Below, piece after piece: positions 1-8,463 of a stretch of DNA of 64,000 nt. Below the pieces are notes generated by a model. That model worked only from the letters and a program-made list of their open reading frames with translations. It had not been told where the DNA came from and ran no database searches. Both the position numbers and the translations under genes were made by a program. The DNA is from Anaerolineales bacterium UBA3499 (GTDB lineage: Bacteria > Chloroflexota > Anaerolineae > Anaerolineales > UBA11657), in the NCBI GenBank assembly GCA_002377585.1, contig DFQC01000051.1, positions 6,456 to 70,455 on the forward strand. The letters run 5' to 3'. The first letter of the stretch is position 1. Every line of letters begins with the position of its first letter.

Positions 1-342
1 GGATATCCAGCAGGTGAAATGAAGCATGGACCTATTGCATTGATCGACCGTAACATGCCTGTGATAGCTATAGCAACACGTGACCAATGGTATGAAAAAA
101 TGATCAGCCAACTTCAACAAGCACGTTCGCGCGGTGGTCCCGTAGTGGTAGTAGCCACAGACGGAGACGAGACTATCACTGAAATATCAGATATGGTTCT
201 TTGGGTACCGAAAAGTTATTGGATGCTGAGTCCAGTTTTAACGACTATCTCACTACAATTACTAGCCTATCATATAGCGGTGCTTCGAGGATGCGATGTT
301 GATCAGCCACGTAATCTAGCAAAAAGTGTAACTGTAGAGTAA
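1..342 (+). CDS. glmS: Glutamine-fructose-6-phosphate aminotransferase (GlmS), C-terminal end only
   Basis: The reading frame is open from base 1, so the gene begins outside the window; 113 residues remain. The piece matches the end of the second sugar isomerase (SIS) domain of GlmS: GYPAGEMKHGPIALID near the start, and DQPRNLAKSVTVE at the C-terminus, the conserved tail that contributes to the fructose-6-phosphate site. GlmS makes glucosamine-6-phosphate from fructose-6-phosphate and glutamine in the cytoplasm, the first step toward UDP-GlcNAc and peptidoglycan. It converges on folD with only 25 bases between them. The glutaminase half is not visible. Confidence 0.93.
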   Translation, partial: GYPAGEMKHGPIALIDRNMPVIAIATRDQWYEKMISQLQQARSRGGPVVVVATDGDETITEISDMVLWVPKSYWMLSPVLTTISLQLLAYHIAVLRGCDVDQPRNLAKSVTVE

Positions 343-367
343 AAATAACACAGAATCTGTCTCATAT

Positions 368-1417
368 CTACGATAATGCTTGGGCACTACGCAGGGTGTT
401 ACTCAACAATTGCGCTATTGTCATTGGGCCAACTCCTCCTGGAACTGGTGTGATATGGCCCGCAACTTCTTTGACCTCATCAAAATCTACATCCCCTACA
501 AGTTTGTTTTTCCTGAATAGTTTAACAAGACCTTCAACTTCTATGCCGTTCGGCAAATGATCACGCGAGTAAACATCTCCACTACTCTCATCTAGGTAAC
601 CCATTCTCTTACGACCACCCTTCTCAGACAAATCTTGATGATGAGCAGTGAAAAGATCCCCACTAGATGCACACCGAAATTCTCTATCATCGGTATGCGA
701 AATCCATTTATTGTTAATACCAACGTCAATGACAAACGCTCCTGGTTTAACCCAGTCTGCCTTAACCATTTCTGGTCGCCCAACAGCAGCAATCAGAATG
801 TCAGCCTGTCTACAAACTTCAGCCACATTCCTAGTACGAGAGTGACACACTGTGAGAGTAGCATTACGTTTCAATAACAACATGGCAGCAGGAAGTCCTA
901 CTATATTCGAACGACCTAAAACTACAGCATTAGCACCGGAAAATTCTGCTCCGGATTCTTGGAGCAGACGCATGCATCCATCTGGAGTACAAGGAACAAA
1001 TAATGGGTCACGCCCTTTCATACCCAATTTCCCGATATTGATAGGATGAAACCCATCTACATCCTTTTCAATACTAATTGATGAAAGCACTTCTTCTTCG
1101 TTAATACCATCAGGCAATGGCAACTGTACCAATATGCCATGAACACTATGATCTGCATTCAAGTCGCGAACAAGACTAACAATTTCATTTTGTGTAGAAT
1201 CAGATGATAATACATGTCCATATGACTCAATACCCACTTCTGCACAAGCCTTTTGTTTAGCACGCACATATGTTTGAGACGCTACGTTGTCACCCACTAG
1301 TACAGTAGCTAAACCCGGTGTTATTCCTGAATCTTTCAATAGTTTGCCTACACCAACAGCCACTTCAGAACGCACCTTTGCTGCAATGGCAATCCCATCA
1401 ATCAAACTAGCTGTCAT
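368..1417 (-). CDS. folD: Bifunctional methylenetetrahydrofolate dehydrogenase/cyclohydrolase (FolD) with an internal insertion
   Basis: FolD interconverts 5,10-methylene-THF and 10-formyl-THF using NADP in the cytoplasm. Visible family features are YVRAKQK (residues 50-56, with the catalytic Tyr50 and Lys54), VQLPLP (97-102), DVDGFHP (119-125), GRSNIVGLP (168-176) and TPVPGGVGPMT (323-333). At 349 residues it is longer than the usual 280-300. The extra length is one block, about residues 237-303, between DVGINN and KLVGDVDF; these are normally a few residues apart in E. coli and human homologues. The block is hydrophilic and has no motif I recognise. An SD (AAGGAT, 8 nt from ATG) supports the start. 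It is last in a minus-strand run after the MacB-like permease, 77 bases away; co-transcription is possible. Confidence 0.93.
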   Translation of the reverse strand: MTASLIDGIAIAAKVRSEVAVGVGKLLKDSGITPGLATVLVGDNVASQTYVRAKQKACAEVGIESYGHVLSSDSTQNEIVSLVRDLNADHSVHGILVQLPLPDGINEEEVLSSISIEKDVDGFHPINIGKLGMKGRDPLFVPCTPDGCMRLLQESGAEFSGANAVVLGRSNIVGLPAAMLLLKRNATLTVCHSRTRNVAEVCRQADILIAAVGRPEMVKADWVKPGAFVIDVGINNKWISHTDDREFRCASSGDLFTAHHQDLSEKGGRKRMGYLDESSGDVYSRDHLPNGIEVEGLVKLFRKNKLVGDVDFDEVKEVAGHITPVPGGVGPMTIAQLLSNTLRSAQALS

Positions 1418-1494
1418 TTCAGTAATCCTTACTCGTACGTGTTCAGAACAAGGTAAATGTTCGGCATTGTTAACGAAACAGCTACACTACTTAA

Positions 1495-2718
1495 CTACTC
1501 GTACCGTAATGCTTCTATAGGACTGAGTCTAGCAGCACGACTCGCAGGGTATATGCCAAAAAATATACCCACAAATGCCGCGAAACAGAAGGCCATCACA
1601 ATTGTATTTGTTTCTATACTGGCCTGGACCAGATCTGCTGCACTTACCCCATAAGCTATTCCCCAACCTACACCTATCCCTGTTATTCCGCCTATCAAAC
1701 TGAGTACTATAGTTTCAATCAAGAATTGCAACATTATTGTACTGCGTCTTGCTCCTACTGCTTTTCGCAAACCTATCTCACGTGTACGTTCCGTTACAGA
1801 AACTAACATAATATTCATAATGCCAATTCCACCAACCAATAACGAAATCCCAGCAATTGCTCCAAGAAACATAGTAAGAGTAGCAGTGATCTGATCAAAT
1901 GCTTCTAAGAAAGCATTCTGACTAAATACCGAAAAATCTAAATCATCTTGCAATTTCAAACCATGTTGCTGTCGCATAATACGTTCAATTTGCACCATGA
2001 CCCATTCGACGTCCTCTGCTGTAGATGCTGACATGGAAACAGAACTAACTGTTCGTACGCCATTACTAATGGCACGGTTGCCAAATAAACGAGTGTATCC
2101 AGTTTCCATAGGAATCAATGCAACATCATCTTCACTACCAAATCCGCCACCCCCCTTACTTTCAAGCACACCAATCACTTCAAAGAATATACTGTCAATT
2201 CGAATTGTCCTGCCCATTGGATTTAATCCAGCAAACAGTTCTGTAGCGGTCTCTGATCCTAAGACAACTACTCTGGCCCGACCTGCATTGTCAGGATATG
2301 ACAAAAAGCGTCCCTGAGACAATTCCATAGAACGCACTTGCTGATATTCTGGCAAAGTACCCTTAACTTCTACATCAACAGTGTTTCCACCATAAGTAAT
2401 CTGTAACATCCTACTTACCGTAGGCGCCATTACTCTCACCTTCTCCAGATTATCAGACAATTTATTGTAATCATCATAAGTCAACTTTGCCTGAATACGT
2501 TGTCCACCCCGTTCCCATGTTCCAGGAAATACTTGAATGTTATTAGATCCAATACCTTCAATTTGATCCGTAATAGATGCAGTAGCTCCATTACCAATTG
2601 CCATTAGAGCAACTACAGCAGCAACACCAATTATTATCCCTAGCATAGTAAGCACAGAACGAAGCTTGTTAACTGCAAGTGCACGCAACGCTACGCGAAT
2701 ATTTGCTAACAAATTCAT
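1495..2718 (-). CDS. MacB-like ABC transporter permease
   Basis: This 407-residue protein has the MacB/FtsX layout: an N-terminal membrane helix (about 22-42), a large extracytoplasmic MacB core domain (about 45-250), and three C-terminal helices of the FtsX domain, including GISLLVGGIGIMNIMLVSVTERTREIGLRKAVGAR-type sequence near 290-325. Such permeases work by mechanotransmission with an ATPase and an adaptor to export lipoproteins, peptides or antibiotics. The start overlaps the stop of the upstream ATPase by 4 bases, and the adaptor gene precedes that, so the three encode one system. The substrate cannot be inferred. A LolC/E-type lipoprotein role is less likely, because the partner is an HlyD-type adaptor. 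Confidence 0.9.
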   Translation of the reverse strand: MNLLANIRVALRALAVNKLRSVLTMLGIIIGVAAVVALMAIGNGATASITDQIEGIGSNNIQVFPGTWERGGQRIQAKLTYDDYNKLSDNLEKVRVMAPTVSRMLQITYGGNTVDVEVKGTLPEYQQVRSMELSQGRFLSYPDNAGRARVVVLGSETATELFAGLNPMGRTIRIDSIFFEVIGVLESKGGGGFGSEDDVALIPMETGYTRLFGNRAISNGVRTVSSVSMSASTAEDVEWVMVQIERIMRQQHGLKLQDDLDFSVFSQNAFLEAFDQITATLTMFLGAIAGISLLVGGIGIMNIMLVSVTERTREIGLRKAVGARRSTIMLQFLIETIVLSLIGGITGIGVGWGIAYGVSAADLVQASIETNTIVMAFCFAAFVGIFFGIYPASRAARLSPIEALRYE

Positions 2719-3413
2719 TTCCTTTCGTCTCCTGATATACGCCCATCATGAAGTATTACACTTCTAGGCATAAGAGCTGCCACTTTAGAATCGTGAGTTA
2801 CTATACACAGAGTAATACCTTGTTCATTATGCAATTTCTGAAATAGATCCATAAGTTCAGCACCTGTTTTAGAATCAAGTGCACCAGTTGGTTCATCGGC
2901 CAGGAGAATCGCAGGTCGATTTACCAAAGCACGGGCAATAGCAACACGTTGCTGCTGCCCACCTGATAACTCGCTTGGACTATGATGTACTCTGTCGCTC
3001 AATCCAACAAGGTCAAGCGCTGCTTTAGCCTGATCCTTTTTATCACGGCCACCAACTCCAGCATAGGTTAAGGGAAGCATGACGTTCTCAAGCGCACTAG
3101 TTCTAGCTAACAAATTAAACTGTTGAAAAACAAACCCTATCTTATTTCCACGTATTGCTGCCAATTCAGCATCACTCATAGATTCCACGTACAACCCATC
3201 TAGCCAATAACGTCCTTTGGTTGGTTTATCTAAGCAGCCAAGTATAGCCATTAATGTACTCTTTCCTGATCCAGACGCACCCATTATAGAAAGCATCTCG
3301 CCTGTTTTTACAGAGAGATCAACACCATCCAAAGCACGCACAATGGTTTCTCCCATTTGATAATGCTTTCTAATACCCTCTATACGAATTACTACGCCAT
3401 CATTGGCTTGCAT
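2715..3413 (-). CDS. MacB/LolD-type ABC transporter ATP-binding protein
   Basis: This ATPase energises the adjacent MacB-like permease. Walker A (GASGSGKST), the signature LSGGQQQRVAIARAL and Walker B (ILLADEPTGAL) are intact, with the Q-loop and the His of the switch region (VTHD). The frame stays open up to 3464, but that start would lie inside the adaptor gene's end. I prefer the ATG at 3413 (MQANDG...), which follows the adaptor stop (3436-3438) by 22 bases and gives the normal family N-terminus; the ribosome binding site there is weak. The gene is translationally linked downstream to the permease through a 4-base overlap. Confidence 0.92.
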   Translation of the reverse strand: MQANDGVVIRIEGIRKHYQMGETIVRALDGVDLSVKTGEMLSIMGASGSGKSTLMAILGCLDKPTKGRYWLDGLYVESMSDAELAAIRGNKIGFVFQQFNLLARTSALENVMLPLTYAGVGGRDKKDQAKAALDLVGLSDRVHHSPSELSGGQQQRVAIARALVNRPAILLADEPTGALDSKTGAELMDLFQKLHNEQGITLCIVTHDSKVAALMPRSVILHDGRISGDERK

Positions 3414-3435
3414 ATCTTTATCAATGTCCAAAATT

Positions 3436-5658
3436 CTAATCCCGACCCCCAAATGGGCTACCACTATCAGTCGGCTTTGGAGTGAAAATCACTACTTGCT
3501 GACCAGGCTGCAAATCACCCCTTACAATCACTTGATCGCCTTGAATCATTCCACTTTCTATAGTTACGCGATTCTGCTCATTAGAAGTAGTATCAAACAG
3601 CATCACATATTCACCTTCATCATCATATTGAACGGAATCAATGGGTACAGCCAATTCCTCCTCTAAAACCTCTGTTACAATTTTCACGTATGAGGTCATA
3701 CCCAACATAACACCTTCCGACTGATTCCTAAGTGTGACAGTAACAGGGTAGCGTACCAATCCCTGAACAGTTTCGCCAAATGGTGCAATATTAGTCACTA
3801 GCGCACGAACTTCCGTATATGACATAGCATCAAATGTAACAATCGCTGGTTGGCCTATTTCAATGCCGTTAACCTCAGTCTCATCAACTGATACTTCGAC
3901 TAACAACTTGTCGGTATTTGCCAACCTTACAGCAGGAGTGGATTGATCTGTTGAATCTCCAGTAAGATAGTTGAGTTCGACAACTTTGCCACTAAAAGGC
4001 GCTTCCAACCACAGAGAACTCAAGGTAGCTTGAGCAGCTGTGACCTTAGCCTCAGCTACTGCAATATCATCTTCGTCTGGACCTGCCACCAACTCCTGTA
4101 GCTTCTCTTCTGCATCAGTAAGTTTAGATCTTGCTAAGTCAATGTCAGTAGACCGAGGATTAAGCAATATTTCCAAATCATCTTCAGCATCTAATAGATT
4201 ACCCTTTGCAACAGCCAAATCTTCGGGCTGTGGGTCAAGTAAATTGGATAAATCCTCTTCCGATTCGGACAATTCACCAGCAGCATCTTGCACATCTGCC
4301 TCCATTAGAGCTTGATCAATTAGATCCACTCCAGCCAATGCATCATCCAAATCTTCTTGTGCATCGCGCACTTTCTTAGTAGCCAGATCCAGAGCAGTCG
4401 TATTGCTCATACGAGTTTGCTCCACCTGTAATTCTGCTTCTCTTACTCTTTCTTTAGCAGCAGATACGTCCTCTTTAGCTTCTAACAATGTCCGTGTTAC
4501 CCCATCAACCGAAACTGCCCGAGTAGTGTCGCAAATTCTAAACGATTGGTACTCAACAATGTTCCCATGAATATCCTTAAGTACGTTGCCTGTCTCCTCA
4601 AACACCTGGTAAACCGGGCCCACCATATAGGTGTAACCTTTGTATACAAGCTCTTCAGTCACAGTAAGCTGGATATATTCTTTGTCAGCATCTTCTTCAA
4701 CCTTGTGCACTACACAACCATCTATTGCTTTTTGGACACTAACCTGTCTTTCTTTCATATCGTCCAATGTATCAAGAGCATTCTGAAGAGCACTAGTGGC
4801 TGTACCAATATCTGCAAGTTCGACATCTTGCTCAGCACGAGCTAAATCAAATTCAGCATCCCTTAAAGCATCTTTAAGAGCATCAATATCAGGATTTAGC
4901 AGATCGTCCAATGCTTCCTGTTGATCTCTAAGTGCATCTTTCCTTGCCGCAACCTCCTGCTCTGCGGCCGCAATCTGTGCAGTACTAGGATTCTTGAGTT
5001 CATTGAAGGCATCTCTGGCATCGACTACTGCTTGCTTGGCTTGTGCCACACTAGATGTGGTCGGATTCTGCATATTTTCCAGTTCTTCCCGTGCGTCTGC
5101 AACAGATTTTTGTGCGTTACTAATTTGTAAATCAGTTGGATTAAGTAATTCATCTAAATCTTTGCGTGCTGATATCAAGTCAGCCTGTGCCATAATCACA
5201 TTTTGTGGGGCACTCAATGGATCAAGTTCCATTAAAACATCACCCTTACTCACATCGTCACCCACTTCCACCTTGACTTTGGCAACAATACCACTAGTTT
5301 CCCAATATATCTCTCCGGATTGTGAAGCTATAAGTGTGCCTGAAGCATCAATAATACGCTCTGCATCTAACAAAACCACTTCACCGGTTTCTACCAATTC
5401 CTCTTCACTTGAACCGCCCCGGAATAAACGCTGTACAAAACCAAATGGGCCTCGTCCACGCCCTCCTGCACCTCTCCCACCCGAACCTCTATTAAACTCC
5501 CTAGAAGATTCAGAGATTTGCTGATTTGATGCCTGCTGCATAGGAAGAACTATACGAGCCAAACCATATAGAACAATACCCATAATCACTATTATGCCAA
5601 GTACTACTACCCAACGAGGAACTACACGTGTCTTTTGATTATTATTACCCGTATTCAT
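3436..5658 (-). CDS. HlyD/MacA-like efflux adaptor with NP-turn helical repeats and a tip domain
   Basis: The 740-residue protein has an N-terminal membrane anchor (about 15-37), a Gly/Arg-rich linker (58-72), a first half-lipoyl segment (about 105-145), a long alpha-hairpin, a second half-lipoyl segment (about 551-565) and beta-barrel/membrane-proximal domains to the end. The hairpin is built from roughly 25-residue units that each begin at an NP, DP or GP turn (173, 198, 223, 255, 475, 500, 526). Residues about 306-392 form a distinct non-coiled insertion at the hairpin tip with Cys315 and Cys376. The protein should couple the ABC pair to an extracellular or envelope partner. An SD (AAAGGTGG) lies just upstream of the ATG, and a TATAAT-like -10 on the minus strand lies at 5689-5694. 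Confidence 0.88.
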   Translation of the reverse strand: MNTGNNNQKTRVVPRWVVVLGIIVIMGIVLYGLARIVLPMQQASNQQISESSREFNRGSGGRGAGGRGRGPFGFVQRLFRGGSSEEELVETGEVVLLDAERIIDASGTLIASQSGEIYWETSGIVAKVKVEVGDDVSKGDVLMELDPLSAPQNVIMAQADLISARKDLDELLNPTDLQISNAQKSVADAREELENMQNPTTSSVAQAKQAVVDARDAFNELKNPSTAQIAAAEQEVAARKDALRDQQEALDDLLNPDIDALKDALRDAEFDLARAEQDVELADIGTATSALQNALDTLDDMKERQVSVQKAIDGCVVHKVEEDADKEYIQLTVTEELVYKGYTYMVGPVYQVFEETGNVLKDIHGNIVEYQSFRICDTTRAVSVDGVTRTLLEAKEDVSAAKERVREAELQVEQTRMSNTTALDLATKKVRDAQEDLDDALAGVDLIDQALMEADVQDAAGELSESEEDLSNLLDPQPEDLAVAKGNLLDAEDDLEILLNPRSTDIDLARSKLTDAEEKLQELVAGPDEDDIAVAEAKVTAAQATLSSLWLEAPFSGKVVELNYLTGDSTDQSTPAVRLANTDKLLVEVSVDETEVNGIEIGQPAIVTFDAMSYTEVRALVTNIAPFGETVQGLVRYPVTVTLRNQSEGVMLGMTSYVKIVTEVLEEELAVPIDSVQYDDEGEYVMLFDTTSNEQNRVTIESGMIQGDQVIVRGDLQPGQQVVIFTPKPTDSGSPFGGRD

Positions 5659-5850
5659 TTATGCTATTACCACCTTTGGTATGAAATCATTATATCGACA
5701 GTATTGCCGCAAATATTGCATTATATTTGTTAGAGTTCATAATTGACTCTTTAGATGTTAACACTGCAATATGTTATCGAATTACTATTAGAAATATATA
5801 TATGTCTCTAAGTTTCTACCCAAATTAGAGGTTTTCCAAGGACATTATCA
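5659..5850 (-). promoter_or_regulatory. AT-rich promoter region of the ABC export operon
   Basis: This 192-base gap precedes the adaptor gene on the minus strand. It contains a TATAAT hexamer on that strand (5689-5694), about 30 bases before the start codon, followed by a strong Shine-Dalgarno. I see no convincing -35 at 17 bp. No terminator with a T-run is apparent for the permease gene ending at 5851. Confidence 0.35.
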
Positions 5851-6684
5851 CTATTCTTGCCTACTAAACAGCCATACTGCTGGCACCAAAAATAGCACAG
5901 AAAAAGAGGCCATCATCATCACATTATAAGTCAATGGATTTAAAGATATTGTGTGCATTAAATCTGGAGGCACTAGTGCTTGTAACGATACCTGTCTTAA
6001 TGGGTCTACTCCATACGTAACAGGATCTAATTTTGACAGTAAGTACATCCAAATCGGTACACCACGAAGTGGAAAGAATGCACCTGAAAGAAAAAACATG
6101 GGTAGTAGCACGAAATTCATCATCATATGGAAGCCTTCCATTGATTTTTGCCTTGCTGCTATAAGAATACCTAAGGCAGTCATCATCACAGCAAGCATTA
6201 CCATAAGGCCAATAAGACTCACTATTTGGGAGATTGATAACGTAACCCCCAAAACTGGGGCCAATAACAAAACAATCAATCCTTGAAACAAGGACACAGT
6301 ACTACCACCGGCTACCTTTCCAAGAGCGATAGCTACCCTAGAAACAGGAGCCACCATAACCTCTTTAAGAAATCCAAATTCACGATCCCATACAATTGAC
6401 ACTGCTGAAAACACTGAAGTAAACAATACTGTCATTGTCAATACTCCAGGAAACATGAATTGCTTGAAATCGATATTGCCGCCTCCCATCTCGGCCATAG
6501 CAGGTGACAAACCGCTACCAAACACAAAAAGATAGACTATTGGCATTCCAAGAGACGAAAACATACGAACACGATCACGTTTGAAACGTACAATATCACG
6601 GTACCAGATAGTATAAGCACCTCTGACATTTCGTTTTAGAATTTCCATAATATTATTTCTTGTTTTATCTAACGCCCTCGCCAC
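5851..6684 (-). CDS. ABC-2 type transporter permease (DrrB-like)
   Basis: This is a membrane protein of six predicted helices, with the ABC-2 family pattern of an N-terminal cytoplasmic segment (YRDIVRFKRDRVRM) before the first helix and a conserved region around FLSGAFFPLRGVP near residues 205-220. With the ATPase encoded just upstream it forms a drug, lipid or polysaccharide exporter; the substrate is unknown. The longest frame starts at a GTG (6684) that overlaps the ATPase gene by 16 bases. An ATG 12 codons later (6648), leaving 20 bases between the genes, is equally plausible; neither has a clear SD. Confidence 0.88.
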   Translation of the reverse strand: MARALDKTRNNIMEILKRNVRGAYTIWYRDIVRFKRDRVRMFSSLGMPIVYLFVFGSGLSPAMAEMGGGNIDFKQFMFPGVLTMTVLFTSVFSAVSIVWDREFGFLKEVMVAPVSRVAIALGKVAGGSTVSLFQGLIVLLLAPVLGVTLSISQIVSLIGLMVMLAVMMTALGILIAARQKSMEGFHMMMNFVLLPMFFLSGAFFPLRGVPIWMYLLSKLDPVTYGVDPLRQVSLQALVPPDLMHTISLNPLTYNVMMMASFSVLFLVPAVWLFSRQE

Positions 6685-7664
6685 CTTCTCATACCACTGC
6701 GAACTTTATCCTTATCCACAGCATTTTGGTCGCGCATGGCATGACCAGTAAGTTTGACAAAGACGTCTTCGAGAGTAGGACGCCGCAAGTATACACTTTT
6801 TACAGATATATTTTCTTGTGTCATGTCAGTTAATACAGACATCATTTCGGGGATAAATTGATCCCCTCGCTCTGTTTCTATTATAAGTTGATTGTCAGGT
6901 CCTATTCTAGTAGCAACACCATGTGAATTTTGCAATCTGAGAGACGCTTGCTCATTATCATCGGTAACTGCCATAATAATATCACCACCAACCATAGCCT
7001 TTAGTGCTTCCGGAGTATCAAGACCAACAATTTTGCCATCATCTATAATGGCTATACGATCACAATGTTCCGCTTCTTCCATGTAGTGAGTTGTCATGAA
7101 CATAGTTACACCCTGGCGCTCACGCAACGTTACCAGATAGTCCCAAATGTGTCGGCGTGTCTGTGGATCAAGACCCAATGTAGGTTCATCCAAGAACAAT
7201 ATTTTTGGGTTATGTAACAAGCCACGAGCTATTTCTAGACGACGCTTCATACCACCAGAATAATTCAAGACTACTTCCTCAGCGCGACCAGTTAATTCAA
7301 CCATTTCCAGTAACTTAGCAGCTTTGTCTGAGAAATCATCTTTGGACAAACCGTACAACATTCCATGAAACAAAAGATTCTCGCGTCCGGTTAGTTTGTC
7401 ATCCAAGCTTGCATCCTGAAAAATCATCCCTATTGACTGTCGTACCAGTGCTTGCTGCTTACTAACATCATATCCATTCACTAACGCACTACCAGATGTT
7501 GGGTGCAGAAGAGTAGTTAACATATTTATTGTAGTAGTTTTACCAGCACCGTTAGGTCCTAGAAAACCAAATATTTCCCCTGATTCTACTTTAAAGCTAA
7601 CATCATCTACAGCAACATTTTTGCCAAAGTGACGTACAAGTTGTTCTACTTTTATAGAATACAT
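6669..7664 (-). CDS. ABC-2 type transporter ATP-binding protein (DrrA-like)
   Basis: The 331-residue ATPase has Walker A (GPNGAGKTT, about residues 37-45), the signature LNYSGGMKRRLEIARGL, Walker B (ILFLDEPTLGLD) and a switch His in MTTHYMEEAEHCD. The C-terminal 90 residues, including the VYLRRPTLEDVFVKLTGH motif, are typical of the DrrA/daunorubicin-resistance group, which pairs with one ABC-2 permease. The permease gene follows with a short overlap. The upstream F420-type oxidoreductase ends 11 bases before this start, so the three genes probably form one transcript. Confidence 0.92.
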   Translation of the reverse strand: MYSIKVEQLVRHFGKNVAVDDVSFKVESGEIFGFLGPNGAGKTTTINMLTTLLHPTSGSALVNGYDVSKQQALVRQSIGMIFQDASLDDKLTGRENLLFHGMLYGLSKDDFSDKAAKLLEMVELTGRAEEVVLNYSGGMKRRLEIARGLLHNPKILFLDEPTLGLDPQTRRHIWDYLVTLRERQGVTMFMTTHYMEEAEHCDRIAIIDDGKIVGLDTPEALKAMVGGDIIMAVTDDNEQASLRLQNSHGVATRIGPDNQLIIETERGDQFIPEMMSVLTDMTQENISVKSVYLRRPTLEDVFVKLTGHAMRDQNAVDKDKVRSGMRRWRGR

Positions 7665-7675
7665 TTAATATGGTC

Positions 7676-8104
7676 CTAGGTGACAGATTTGAGTAGTATT
7701 ACTGGAATTTGTCGCTCTGTCCGTTCTTTGTATCGCTTCAACCAAGGAAATTGTAACCCAAGTCGATTGCTCTCACTTCCTTGTGTGAGAATAGCTGACA
7801 CATCAATAGTCCTGTCGCCGACTTCAATTCTGGCTCCCGGATCGCTTACAATATTCAAAAACCATGCAGGATGTCTGTCTCTACCACCATTTGAGGCGAC
7901 TACAGCATAATTGTCTCCATCTTCTACCGCCCCTAAAGGTACAGTATGCAGTCGACCCGTTTTTCTGCCAGTAGTAGTTAGTAGAACAACAGGTCTTCCC
8001 TGCACTGAACCCAGAAGACGTCCTTTAGAGTAACGATACACAAATATGTGAATCCTCATCAGTATTCGAATAATTGGCCTACTCAACAGTATTCTAGTCA
8101 ACAT
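7676..8104 (-). CDS. Deazaflavin (F420)-dependent nitroreductase-family protein (DDN-like)
   Basis: The 142-residue protein matches the DDN/Rv3547 split-barrel family: an N-terminal amphipathic stretch, VVLLTTTGRKTGRLHTVPLGA (the cofactor-phosphate region, about 42-62), and ASNGGRDRHPAWFLNI (about 74-89). Family members reduce quinones or nitro compounds with reduced F420; some bind other flavins, so the cofactor is inferred from the family. It is the first gene of a minus-strand operon with a DrrAB-like exporter and diverges from the lysine leader. Confidence 0.85.
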   Translation of the reverse strand: MLTRILLSRPIIRILMRIHIFVYRYSKGRLLGSVQGRPVVLLTTTGRKTGRLHTVPLGAVEDGDNYAVVASNGGRDRHPAWFLNIVSDPGARIEVGDRTIDVSAILTQGSESNRLGLQFPWLKRYKERTERQIPVILLKSVT

Positions 8105-8313
8105 ATAGAAATAACCAAGGGATGATACCTAGCAATGATGAAATTACACTATGTCTTTGTAGTAACTAGTTGTTCAAGCACCACTTAAAATCCTTTTTCA
8201 AAGTTCACCAAGTATACTTCATATTATGATGCTCAATATGGAGCCACACTAGATAAGTAACAACATAATGATATTTGCACAAATATATATCATATGATAA
8301 ACTGTTGCCGATC
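8105..8313. other. Divergent promoter region between the oxidoreductase and the lysine operon
   Basis: No gene is visible in this AT-rich stretch. Two plus-strand promoter readings are possible near the lysine leader: TTGCAC (8275-8280) with TAAACT (8298-8303) at 17 bp spacing, or the better hexamer TATGAT (8293-8298) without a good -35. Either would start transcription around 8305-8310, just before the leader peptide's ribosome binding site. No operator-like palindrome longer than a few bases was found. Confidence 0.35.
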
Positions 8314-8324
8314 TGAGGATCATT

Positions 8325-8393
8325 ATGAATAATACTGTAACTGTGGTGTACAAGGCAAAGAAGAGCAAGCCTACCCTAGACGGGGTTGGTTAA
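8325..8393 (+). CDS. Lysine-rich leader peptide of the lysine operon (22 residues)
   Basis: A short ORF begins with ATG at 8325, preceded by TGAGGA (8314-8319) with 5 nt between, and stops at TAA 8391-8393. Codons 10-15 read Lys-Ala-Lys-Lys-Ser-Lys, all four Lys being AAG (8352-8354, 8358-8363, 8367-8369). The peptide has no signal or membrane character. Its last codons (8380-8388) are the 5' strand of an antiterminator that competes with the terminator at 8456-8480. This is the layout of a regulatory leader peptide: ribosomes short of charged tRNA-Lys would stall upstream of the antiterminator strand. The function is inferred from arrangement; the peptide itself probably has none. Confidence 0.8.
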   Translation: MNNTVTVVYKAKKSKPTLDGVG

Positions 8394-8463
8394 TTTGCGC
8401 TTCGGCACAGAGATGCGGTAATAGCATCCATACACCAGTGTCATTTGCAGATAACAACCCCGT
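8380..8463 (+). promoter_or_regulatory. Antiterminator pairing of the lysine operon attenuator
   Basis: ACGGGGTTG at 8380-8388 is perfectly complementary to CAACCCCGT at 8455-8463 (9 bp). The second strand is also the 5' arm of the terminator, so the two structures exclude each other. A ribosome at the leader stop (8391) would mask 8380-8388 and let the terminator form; one stalled on the Lys codons would leave it free. Between the strands, GATGC/GCATC (8412-8416/8424-8428) can fold locally, and TGGTGTA (8344-8350) can pair with TACACCA (8431-8437). Confidence 0.75.

Noticed and set aside
635..1049. Plus-strand open frames opposite folD
   Set aside because: They are antisense shadows of folD; no ribosome binding site and low-complexity composition.
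4040..5524. Plus-strand Ser/Ala-rich open frames opposite the adaptor gene
   Set aside because: They arise from the complementary strand of Asp/Ala/Leu-rich helical repeats and show no independent coding signs.
6709..6721. DnaA box-like TTATCCACA
   Set aside because: Single copy inside a coding region of an ABC ATPase; another lies inside nrdJ. No cluster that would mark an origin.
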